A DNA stretch of 37,604 bases from an uncultured Lachnospiraceae bacterium. GTDB taxonomy: Bacteria > Bacillota_A > Clostridia > Lachnospirales > Lachnospiraceae. Positions 1 through 6,087 of this stretch are shown here, in pieces (position 1 is the stretch's first letter; every line of letters starts with the position of its first letter). Location of the stretch: positions 1 through 37,604 of the forward strand of contig CACXGS010000026.1 of assembly GCA_902767195.1 (NCBI GenBank), given 5' to 3'. Both the position numbers and the translations under genes were made by a program. Below the pieces are notes generated by a model. It worked only from the letters and a program-made list of their open reading frames with translations, did not search any database and was not told the origin of the DNA.

Positions 1-483
1 ACTTCCTCTTGCCACAAGCAGATAGAGACCAGAACCTGTAGTATTGGCTGTCTCCACAGCCTGAGCTGTCAAATCCGGTGTGAAACTATCTGGACTCTCT
101 TTTATCTTATCCAAGAGAATCTGTGCCACTTCCCGGTAACTATCACTGGTCAGGTTCTCCATGTCTTCAAGACCGGCTACCTTGGGATCCAGAGCTTTAT
201 AAGCGGGCTGAACTTCGAAAAAATAAGTATCATATCTTGGATCTTCTACTACATTTGCGATTTTGTATAGATCATAAACCACGTTTGCTTCTTTGATATC
301 AGCTGCAATGTCAGCAGAACCTGGATGAATAGTCAGAGTACAATCCCGGTCAACATCAACCGCCTTTACGATCTTCGATAGTGCAGGAGAAAAAATCATT
401 CCTGCAATCAGCAGAAATACCAGCAGAAATGTACCCCTCTTTCCTGATCTGCCGGTTATTCTCTTGTTCTCATTTACAAGCAT
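1..483 (-). CDS. Secreted pilin-like surface protein, N-terminal part (runs off the left edge)
   Basis: An open frame on the minus strand begins with ATG at 483 and runs 161 codons off the window edge without a stop. An upstream GGAGGAG supports the start. The N-terminus reads as a signal peptide: a Lys/Arg-rich stretch (about residues 5-15), a hydrophobic core (FLLVFLLIAGMIF, about 18-30) and a likely cleavage region near 40. The mature part starts DVDRDCTLTIHPG and continues with ANVVYDLYKIANV. This resembles the beginning of Firmicutes SpaA/pilin-type proteins, where a beta-strand is followed by a D-x-YK-x segment. That family assignment is by resemblance only; no sorting signal or isopeptide motif can be checked because the C-terminus lies outside. 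It has its own near-consensus promoter (731-759) and a leader of about 240 bases, so it is probably regulated separately from the neighbouring S1 gene. Confidence 0.7.
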   Translation of the reverse strand, partial: MLVNENKRITGRSGKRGTFLLVFLLIAGMIFSPALSKIVKAVDVDRDCTLTIHPGSADIAADIKEANVVYDLYKIANVVEDPRYDTYFFEVQPAYKALDPKVAGLEDMENLTSDSYREVAQILLDKIKESPDSFTPDLTAQAVETANTTGSGLYLLVARGS

Positions 484-515
484 AAAACTCCTCCTTCATA
501 AAATTAAAATCTAGC

Positions 516-575
516 GGCTGTGTATAGAAGCCACATATGTCCCTGCACACCTTTTACGCAGTATTAGAACCGACA
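516..575 (-). promoter_or_regulatory. Candidate structured 5' leader of the pilin-like gene
   Basis: Inside the long untranslated leader of the pilin-like gene, about 30 bases upstream of its start, several complementary segments are packed together. TGTC (538-541) pairs with GACA (572-575), enclosing CTGC (543-546) with GCAG (558-561). Next to it, GGCT (516-519) pairs with AGCC (529-532), while TGTG (519-522) can pair with CACA (532-535). The last two helices cross or exclude each other, which would suit a switch or pseudoknot. No known riboswitch consensus was recognised. The pairing is read by eye and is not tested for conservation. Confidence 0.35.
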
Positions 576-730
576 GTTGCTATCAGGACATTTTAACACT
601 AGAATATAACTACTGACATCATCATATCATATAAAAAGACAAAGAATCCGTCACAATTCAGAACGAACAGCTGAAAAAGCGGTCAAGGCCAAAAAAACAC
701 ACCTCTCCCGTCAGTTTCCCTTTCTAAGAT

Positions 731-759
731 AGTATATTACAATATTCTTTCAATGTCAA
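731..759 (-). promoter_or_regulatory. Sigma-A-type promoter for the pilin-like gene
   Basis: On the minus strand TTGACA (759-754) is followed after exactly 17 bases by TATACT (736-731), a near-perfect housekeeping promoter. The predicted transcript start near 724 gives a leader of about 240 bases before the start codon at 483. Confidence 0.75.
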
Positions 760-775
760 CAGAATACACTTACTG

Positions 776-801
776 AAAAGGGCATTCTTTTGCCCCTTTT
801 T
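776..801. terminator. Terminator-like hairpin between two divergent promoters
   Basis: AAAAGGGCA (776-784) and TGCCCCTTTT (791-800) form a hairpin with one bulged C, followed by a T-run on the plus strand. It lies between the minus promoter at 731-759 and the plus promoter near 911. No gene obviously ends here, so it may insulate the two promoters or stop stray plus-strand transcripts. Confidence 0.35.
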
Positions 802-887
802 AGCCTGTTTTTTCCACGTTTTTCGCAGGAATATGAAAATATTTTTATCTGTGATATTTTCTCATTAACAATATTATTAGAAAATCA

Positions 888-916
888 TTTTACTTTTTTT
901 AAATTAATGTTATAAT
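888..916 (+). promoter_or_regulatory. Extended -10 promoter for the S1 protein gene
   Basis: TGTTATAAT at 908-916 is a perfect extended -10 element (TGnTATAAT). The -35 region (about 888-893, TTTTAC) is weak, as is common with extended -10 promoters. The expected start near 923 leaves a leader of about 80 bases. Confidence 0.65.
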
Positions 917-928
917 GGTGTGGATTGA

Positions 929-968
929 CGGCTTCCCATTCGGTTGATCCCCATGGGACATAAAGCCG
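929..968 (+). promoter_or_regulatory. Hairpin in the S1 gene leader
   Basis: CGGCTT (929-934) pairs with AAGCCG (963-968), and directly inside it CCCAT (935-939) pairs with ATGGG (953-957). The result is an 11-base-pair stem with a 5-base bulge on the 3' side and a 13-base loop. It starts a few bases after the predicted transcript start and ends about 20 bases before the ribosome binding site. S1-like proteins bind RNA, so an autoregulatory site is conceivable; that role is inference. Confidence 0.45.
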
Positions 969-1005
969 CGAACGATAATAATTTAGAAAAGGGAGACTTA
1001 CTATT

Positions 1006-1926
1006 ATGAGCGAATCTATGGCAGATTTTGAGAGAGAGATTGATGCGTCCTTCCGCGAGCTGAATGAAGGCGACGTGGTAGATGGCGTAGTTACCGTTGT
1101 GAATGACGATGCGGTTTATGTTGATATTAATTATCACGCACAGGGCATCGTTAAGAAAGCCGACTACAGCGATGATCCTTCCTTCACTCTCCAGAGTGTG
1201 AAGGCTGGCGATGAGATCAAGGCAGTTGTCCTTTCCGCTGATGACGGGGAAGGCAATGTTGCTCTTTCCGTCAAGGAAGCCGGCAGAAGCCTTGCTTGGC
1301 AGACCGTCGCCAAATATATGGAAGATGGTACCATTATTCCGGTTAAGATCGGCGGTATCGTGAACAAGGGTGTGATCACTTACGTGGAAGGCCTTCGCGG
1401 CTTTATCCCCGCCTCTCATCTTGATATCGGGTATGTGGAAGACACCAATACATTCCTTGGAAAAGAGACAGAAGCTAAGGTTATCACCGTTGATCCCAAG
1501 AAGAACCGTCTGGTCCTTTCTGTGAAGGAAGCCCTTTTCCAGCGTCGGGATGAGGCAAAGGCAGCTAAGATCGAAGCCATCAATGTAGGTGATATCGTAA
1601 CCGGTACGGTTGAGACCCTTCAGCCATACGGTGCTTTCATCGGTATCGGCGACGGCATCTCCGGACTTTGCCACATTTCCCAGATCGCACATAAGCGTAT
1701 CGAAGCCCCCGGCGAAGTACTGAAGGTCGGCCAGGAAGTTAAGGCGAAGATCATTAAGGTAGCAGACGGCAAGATCAGCCTGAGCATCCGTCAGGCAGAA
1801 GACCGTCCCGAGCAGCCCAGAGACAGAAAGCCGGGCAGAAAGAGTGCTCCTTCCGCATCCTACAAGGATGAGGGATCCGCTACAACAGGCCTTGGAGCTC
1901 TTCTCAAGGATATCAAGCTGGACTAA
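1006..1926 (+). CDS. S1 RNA-binding domain protein (ribosomal protein S1-like)
   Basis: The 306-residue protein carries three successive S1 (OB-fold) domains at about residues 21-88, 105-175 and 191-263. The third is the most canonical (GDIVTGTVETLQPYGAFIGI, then GLCHISQI and GQEVKAKII). A basic, Ser/Pro-rich tail ends in GLGALLKDIKLD. S1-type proteins bind mRNA and, in the full-length form, help ribosomes engage transcripts. Proteobacterial S1 has six domains, whereas three- and four-domain forms are usual in Firmicutes, so this is an rpsA-like protein and not necessarily a true ribosomal subunit. The ATG at 1006 is chosen over the one at 1018 because GGGAG at 991-995 lies 10 bases upstream. 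The gene is monocistronic, with its own promoter, structured leader and strong terminator. Confidence 0.85.
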   Translation: MSESMADFEREIDASFRELNEGDVVDGVVTVVNDDAVYVDINYHAQGIVKKADYSDDPSFTLQSVKAGDEIKAVVLSADDGEGNVALSVKEAGRSLAWQTVAKYMEDGTIIPVKIGGIVNKGVITYVEGLRGFIPASHLDIGYVEDTNTFLGKETEAKVITVDPKKNRLVLSVKEALFQRRDEAKAAKIEAINVGDIVTGTVETLQPYGAFIGIGDGISGLCHISQIAHKRIEAPGEVLKVGQEVKAKIIKVADGKISLSIRQAEDRPEQPRDRKPGRKSAPSASYKDEGSATTGLGALLKDIKLD

Positions 1927-1940
1927 TCCCTGACACTTTC

Positions 1941-1968
1941 GGATTACATTTATAGGATTACATTTATA
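1941..1968 (+). repeat. Tandem duplication of a 14-base unit
   Basis: GGATTACATTTATA occurs twice back to back between the S1 stop codon and the terminator. It looks like a local slippage duplication; no function is evident. Confidence 0.8.
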
Positions 1969-1973
1969 ATAGT

Positions 1974-2004
1974 AAAAAGCCGGGTTTCCAGACCCGGCTT
2001 TTTT
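1974..2004. terminator. Bidirectional intrinsic terminator (S1 gene / mgtC-like gene)
   Basis: GCCGGGT (1979-1985) pairs with ACCCGGC (1992-1998) around a 6-base loop. It is preceded by AAAAA and followed by TTTTTT, so it can work on both strands. It serves the S1 gene on plus and probably the convergent mgtC-like gene on minus. A second, shorter stem for the minus transcript (GGAAGG/CCTTCC) lies at 2024-2040. Confidence 0.85.
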
Positions 2005-2055
2005 CATACATCATTTTGGAAGAGGAAGGTTTCTCCTTCCTTTCATCCCTCCGTC

Positions 2056-2763
2056 CTATACCCCGAACTCTTCCACATCCGGATGATCCTGGACGAAGAG
2101 CAGGATATCATCGTGTTCCAGTTCATGCTCACTTCGGACAAACAGCTTCATCTCTACCATATCCCCGTCTTTTTTAATCCTGGTATTCTCAATTCTGCAC
2201 TCTCTCTTTTTCAGAAGAGCAAGAAAATCTTCATTGAGTTTCGGGTCATCCTTCATTCTTATATAAAGGTCATACTCGAAAGGAGCGGAACTGCCGGAAG
2301 AGTGCTTATGAAGAAGAAACTGCAGACACAGTATTATGAGGGTCCCACTTATACCGGCAAAGTACATACCGGCGCCAAAAGCCAGGCCCAGGGCAGAGGT
2401 TGCCCAGATTCCTGCTGCTGTTGTCAGTCCGGTGACACCGGAATTCCTCTGTTTAAAAATAATACCCGCTCCGAGGAAGGAGATACCGCTGACTACCTGG
2501 GAGGCAATTCGGGAAGCATCTGCCTTGCCTAAGCTGGTGTTTACCACATCCATAAAGGCATATTTGGAAAGGATCATAAAAAGGGCGGCAGACATAGCTA
2601 CCAGACAGTGGGTCCGAATGCCGGCTTCCTTTAAACGGATGGACCGTTCCAGACCGATCAGACCGCCACATACTGTAGCCAGGAGCATCCGCAGAATAAA
2701 CTCAATATTATCATATGCCGTTAAAATGATTTCCGGCTGGAATTGAGTCAGATTGCCAAGCAT
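2056..2763 (-). CDS. MgtC/SapB-family membrane protein
   Basis: The 235-residue protein starts with MLGNLTQFQPEI. Several hydrophobic segments carry the MgtC family signatures: GGLIGLERSIRLKEAGIRTH, SQVVSGISFLGAGIIF and GLTTAAGIWATSALGLA. A soluble C-terminal domain (about the last 75 residues, RMKDDPKLNEDFLALL onward) resembles the ACT-like domain of this family. MgtC proteins sit in the cytoplasmic membrane and are linked to magnesium limitation and modulation of the F-type ATPase in some pathogens; the role in this organism is unknown. The frame is open to 2823, but the start at 2763 is preferred because AAGGGGG lies about 10 bases upstream and the protein then begins directly before the first membrane segment. 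It is a single gene, convergent with the S1 gene. No Mg-sensing leader was recognised. Confidence 0.85.
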   Translation of the reverse strand: MLGNLTQFQPEIILTAYDNIEFILRMLLATVCGGLIGLERSIRLKEAGIRTHCLVAMSAALFMILSKYAFMDVVNTSLGKADASRIASQVVSGISFLGAGIIFKQRNSGVTGLTTAAGIWATSALGLAFGAGMYFAGISGTLIILCLQFLLHKHSSGSSAPFEYDLYIRMKDDPKLNEDFLALLKKRECRIENTRIKKDGDMVEMKLFVRSEHELEHDDILLFVQDHPDVEEFGV

Positions 2764-2894
2764 AGTTTCATTCCCCCTTTTCCGGTGTTCTTTTATCTTA
2801 ATAATACCTTTATTTGCTGGCATATGTCAACTGATGCGGGTAAAGGATTCGCCTGCAAAAGTCAGCAAAATAATTGTTAAATGATTATTTATTC

Positions 2895-2923
2895 TTCACA
2901 ATTCAGATTGAAAATGCTATACT
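2895..2923 (+). promoter_or_regulatory. Promoter of the por operon
   Basis: TTCACA (2895-2900), a 17-base spacer and TATACT (2918-2923) with an upstream TG (extended -10, TGCTATACT) make a strong sigma-A-type promoter. The leader to porG is about 85 bases. Confidence 0.75.
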
Positions 2924-2960
2924 TTAGCTGTTATGCAAAAATCAATGATGGATTATTAGC

Positions 2961-2981
2961 GGTTCATGCGACGGATGAACC
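2961..2981 (+). promoter_or_regulatory. Hairpin in the por operon leader
   Basis: GGTTCAT (2961-2967) and ATGAACC (2975-2981) form a perfect 7-base-pair stem with a 7-base loop, about 20 bases before the porG ribosome binding site (AAGGA, 3003-3007). No T-run follows, so it is not a terminator. It may stabilise the mRNA or bind a regulator. Confidence 0.4.
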
Positions 2982-3014
2982 CTGAAATACACACTAAACA
3001 GAAAGGAATATTTC

Positions 3015-3587
3015 ATGAATAACCTAATTGAGATCAGGTGGCACGGCCGTGGCGGCCAGGGCGCAAAGACTGCTGCACTGCTGCTTGCTGACGTTGCTTT
3101 CAGCACCGGCATGTATGTCCAGGGCTTCCCGGAATACGGCCCGGAGCGTATGGGCGCACCTATTACTGCCTACAACCGACTGAGCACCGGTCAGATCCGT
3201 GTGCATTCTAATATTTATGAGCCGGATTATGTGGTCGTTGTGGATGACACCCTGCTGGATTCCGTTCATGTCACAGATGGCCTGAAGGAAGAAGGCGGCA
3301 TTATCATCAACACAGCCCTTTCCAGAGAGGAGATCATTCCCAAGCTGAATGGCTATCAGGGCAATGTCCACCTGGTAGACGCCCGGAAGATTTCCATCAG
3401 GGCTCTGGGACAGTATTATCCCAACTCTCCCATGCTGGCCTCCATCGTTAAGGTGACCGGCATCATGGAGGACGATGTCTTCCTTGAAGAAATGCGCAAG
3501 TCCTACGCTCATAAGTTTGCTTCGAAACCCGAGGTGATCGAGGGGAATATGAAAGCCCTCTCCCTGGCATTACAGGAGGTGGAGTAA
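3015..3587 (+). CDS. porG: Pyruvate:ferredoxin oxidoreductase, gamma subunit
   Basis: The 190-residue protein matches the gamma subunit of four-subunit 2-oxoacid:ferredoxin oxidoreductases in length and sequence. The N-terminal IRWHGRGGQGAKTAALLLA and the following FPEYGPERMGAPITAYNR are family hallmarks. In the enzyme, pyruvate and CoA are converted to acetyl-CoA and CO2 while ferredoxin is reduced. The gamma subunit is associated with CoA binding. It is the first gene of a gamma-delta-alpha-beta operon, the order known from Thermotoga and Pyrococcus POR. Its TAA stop overlaps the ATG of the next gene (TAATG), which suggests translational coupling. The substrate could be another 2-oxoacid; the closest resemblance I can see is to POR. 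Confidence 0.88.
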   Translation: MNNLIEIRWHGRGGQGAKTAALLLADVAFSTGMYVQGFPEYGPERMGAPITAYNRLSTGQIRVHSNIYEPDYVVVVDDTLLDSVHVTDGLKEEGGIIINTALSREEIIPKLNGYQGNVHLVDARKISIRALGQYYPNSPMLASIVKVTGIMEDDVFLEEMRKSYAHKFASKPEVIEGNMKALSLALQEVE

Positions 3588-3892
3588 TGAGATCAGATAT
3601 CAGTAAATTAGGTGTCGATGTTAAGTGGCAGGATCTCACTCTGGGCTGCACCATCATCGGAAGCAATACCGCGGAAGAGTTCAATACCGGCGAGTGGAGA
3701 GTTGACACGCCGGAGTTTATCGTAGAAAAATGCAAGCAGTGCCTTCTCTGTGCTCCTGCCTGTCCGGACAGCGCGATTCCCGTTGAGAACGGAAAGAGAC
3801 TGGAGTTTGATTTTGATCACTGTAAGGGATGCGGCATCTGTGAGAAGGCTTGTCCTTTCGATGCCATCATCATGAAGAAAGGAGTGAGATAA
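3587..3892 (+). CDS. porD: Pyruvate:ferredoxin oxidoreductase, delta (ferredoxin) subunit
   Basis: The 101-residue protein ends in a double [4Fe-4S] ferredoxin domain: CKQCLLCAPACP and, about 28 residues on, CKGCGICEKACP. The N-terminal GCTIIGSNTAEEFNTGEWR is typical of PorD subunits. It passes electrons from the TPP and iron-sulphur centre of the alpha/beta subunits to external ferredoxin. Its length agrees with PorD of the four-subunit enzymes (about 100 residues). It overlaps porG by one base and is followed one base later by porA, so the three are almost certainly co-translated. Confidence 0.9.
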   Translation: MRSDISKLGVDVKWQDLTLGCTIIGSNTAEEFNTGEWRVDTPEFIVEKCKQCLLCAPACPDSAIPVENGKRLEFDFDHCKGCGICEKACPFDAIIMKKGVR

Positions 3893-3893
3893 G

Positions 3894-5075
3894 ATGTCGA
3901 TTCGGGAACGTTTATCCGGCAACGAAGCCGTGGCCAATGCCATGCGCCAGATCAATCCTGACGTTATGCCGGCTTACCCCATCACTCCTTCCACGGAGAT
4001 TCCTCAGTATTTTACCAATTTCGTCTCCAACGGTCAGGTGGATACCGTCTTTATCCCGGTGGAGAGTGAGCACAGTGCCATGAGTGCCTGTATCGGTTCC
4101 GAAGCAGCGGGTGCACGCACCATTACCGCCACTTCCTCCTGCGGCCTGGCCTTAATGTGGGAAGTATTAAATGTGGCGGCCTCCGACCGTCTGCCCATCG
4201 CTGTGGCACTGGTTTGCCGGGCACTGTCCGGCCCCATCAACATCAACTGTGACCATTCAGACGCCATGGGTGCCAGAAATACCGGCTGGATCCAGCTCTT
4301 TGCGGAGAACAACCAGGAAGCCTACGACAACATGGTCCAGGCTTACCGGATCGCGGAGCACAAGGATGTTATGCTTCCCATTATGATCTGCCAGGACGGC
4401 TTCATCACCAGCCACGCCGTGGAGAATATCGAACTTCTGGAAGACGATGTGGTAAAAGAATTTGTAGGGGAATACGAGCCGGAACATTATCTGCTGAAAG
4501 ATGATGAGACCATGGCCATCGGTCCCTACGCCGTCACCAATTATGTTATGGAAGCCAGGAGAGCCCAGCTGGAGGGATTAAAGAATGCCAAGCAGGTCAC
4601 CCTGGATGTCGCCAGAGAATTTGAGAAGATCTCCGGCCGTTCTTACGGCCTCTTTGAGGAGTACCGTCTGGAGGATGCTGACTACGCTATGGTCATCATC
4701 GGATCCGCTGCCGGTACGGCCAAGGACACCGTCGACCATCTCCGGGACAAAGGTATCAAAGCCGGCCTCCTGAAGATCCGTCTCTTCCGCCCCTTCCCCG
4801 CCGAAGAAATTGCGGAAGCATTAAAGAATGTAAAGTTCCTTGCCATCATGGATCGCTGCGAAGATTTCAACACCAACTGCGGCCCCCTGGGAGCTGAGGT
4901 CCGTTCTGCCCTCTATAATAAAGGCTGCCACCCGGCATCCATCAACTACTGCTACGGACTGGGAGGCCGTGATGTAACAGTCAGGAGCCTGACCTCCGTA
5001 TTCGAGGACCTGTTCACCGTAGAAAAGACCGGAGAGACCGGCGAGACTTACCGCTATCTCTCTGTCAGGGAATAG
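3894..5075 (+). CDS. porA: Pyruvate:ferredoxin oxidoreductase, alpha subunit
   Basis: The 393-residue protein is the usual size for PorA. Conserved blocks include the N-terminal GNEAVANAMRQINPDV, AYPITPSTEIPQYF, the PVESEHSAMSACIGSEAAGA segment, TSSCGLALMWE, RALSGPININCDHSD and TGWIQLFAENNQEAYD. A C-terminal domain contains VIIGSAAGTAKDTVDHLRDKG and KIRLFRPFP. The alpha subunit contributes the pyrimidine side of the TPP site and substrate contacts. Many Clostridia rely on a single-chain PFOR (NifJ), so a split enzyme could be an additional or alternative pyruvate or branched-chain oxidoreductase here. Transcription is from the promoter at 2895-2923 as part of the four-gene operon. Confidence 0.88.
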   Translation: MSIRERLSGNEAVANAMRQINPDVMPAYPITPSTEIPQYFTNFVSNGQVDTVFIPVESEHSAMSACIGSEAAGARTITATSSCGLALMWEVLNVAASDRLPIAVALVCRALSGPININCDHSDAMGARNTGWIQLFAENNQEAYDNMVQAYRIAEHKDVMLPIMICQDGFITSHAVENIELLEDDVVKEFVGEYEPEHYLLKDDETMAIGPYAVTNYVMEARRAQLEGLKNAKQVTLDVAREFEKISGRSYGLFEEYRLEDADYAMVIIGSAAGTAKDTVDHLRDKGIKAGLLKIRLFRPFPAEEIAEALKNVKFLAIMDRCEDFNTNCGPLGAEVRSALYNKGCHPASINYCYGLGGRDVTVRSLTSVFEDLFTVEKTGETGETYRYLSVRE

Positions 5076-5086
5076 GAGGAATTATT

Positions 5087-6016
5087 ATGGCATACAATCT
5101 GAAACAGACTTTAAATAAAGAAGAACGCCTTTCTCCGGGACATCGTATGTGCTCCGGCTGTGGCGCTACCATCGGTGTCCGCAACGTGCTTCGCGGTCTC
5201 CATGAAGGAGACCAGGCGGTCATCACCTGCGCCACCAGCTGTCTGGAGGTTTCCTCCTTTATGTATCCCTACACAGCCTGGAAGGATTCCTTCATCCATG
5301 ATGCCTTCGAGAATGCCGGCGCTACCTGCGGCGGTGTCGAGGCGGCATACCGGGCTCTGACCCGAAAGGGAAAAGTAAAGAAGACCCACAAGTTTATCGC
5401 CTTCGGCGGCGACGGCGGAACCTATGATATTGGTTTTCAGTCCCTGTCGGGAGCCATGGAAAGAAACCATGATATGGTCTATGTCTGCTATGACAATGAA
5501 GCATATATGAATACCGGAATCCAGCGGTCCTCTGCTACTCCTATGTATGCGGATACGACCACGACGCCGGTGGGCAGTGTATCCGACGGTAAAGCCCAGA
5601 ACCGCAAGGATCTGGCCCAGGTTATCGCGGCCCACAATATTCCTTACGTCGCTCAGTCCACCTTTGTGAAGAATTTCAAGGATCTCCATGTCAAGTCCGA
5701 GAAAGCGATTTACACAGAGGGAGCTGCCTTCTTAAATATCCTGGCACCATGTCCCAGAGGCTGGCGCTACGAGACAGCCAACATCCTGGAGCTGTGTGAC
5801 CTGGCAGTAGAGACCTGTTTCTGGCCCCTTTTCGAGGTAATTGACGGAGAGTGGATCGTGAACTATATCCCCAGGAAGAAGCTTCCTATCGAAGATTTCC
5901 TCCGGCCCCAGGGACGATTCAAACACTTATTCAAACCGGGTAAAGAAGACCTGATCGCAGACATCCAGGCGGAGATCGACCGCCGCTGGGAGGAGCTTCT
6001 CAACCGCAGTAAGTAA
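5087..6016 (+). CDS. porB: Pyruvate:ferredoxin oxidoreductase, beta subunit
   Basis: The 309-residue protein holds the TPP-binding core: GDGGTYDIGFQSLSGAMERN followed by YDNEAYMNTG. N-terminal cysteines (MCSGCGA, then TCATSC) together with a later cysteine would ligate a [4Fe-4S] cluster. The string QRSSATPMYADTTTTPVG and the block APCPRGWRY are typical of PorB and argue for a pyruvate-type enzyme over a 2-oxoglutarate one. The start has a clear AGGAGG-like site (GGAGGAATT) after the porA stop. It is the last gene of the operon; a bidirectional terminator follows 16 bases after the stop. Confidence 0.88.
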   Translation: MAYNLKQTLNKEERLSPGHRMCSGCGATIGVRNVLRGLHEGDQAVITCATSCLEVSSFMYPYTAWKDSFIHDAFENAGATCGGVEAAYRALTRKGKVKKTHKFIAFGGDGGTYDIGFQSLSGAMERNHDMVYVCYDNEAYMNTGIQRSSATPMYADTTTTPVGSVSDGKAQNRKDLAQVIAAHNIPYVAQSTFVKNFKDLHVKSEKAIYTEGAAFLNILAPCPRGWRYETANILELCDLAVETCFWPLFEVIDGEWIVNYIPRKKLPIEDFLRPQGRFKHLFKPGKEDLIADIQAEIDRRWEELLNRSK

Positions 6017-6031
6017 ATAACGAAGCAAAAT

Positions 6032-6067
6032 AAAAGCAGTTCGACCAGAGATGGACGAACTGCTTTT
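6032..6067. terminator. Bidirectional terminator between porB and leuS
   Basis: AAAAGCAGTTCG (6032-6043) pairs with CGAACTGCTTTT (6056-6067) around a 12-base loop. A-runs and T-runs flank both sides, so it can end the por operon on plus and leuS on minus. Confidence 0.85.
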
Positions 6068-6087
6068 CTTATTATTATCTTCTTATC

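Noticed and set aside
484..730. c-di-GMP riboswitch (GEMM) in the pilin leader
   Set aside because: The conserved core sequences of the known c-di-GMP riboswitch classes were not found on the minus strand, only unassigned pairings.
1941..1968. 14-base tandem repeat as a mobile-element footprint
   Set aside because: Only two copies, no flanking inverted repeats or transposase remnants; simple slippage explains it.
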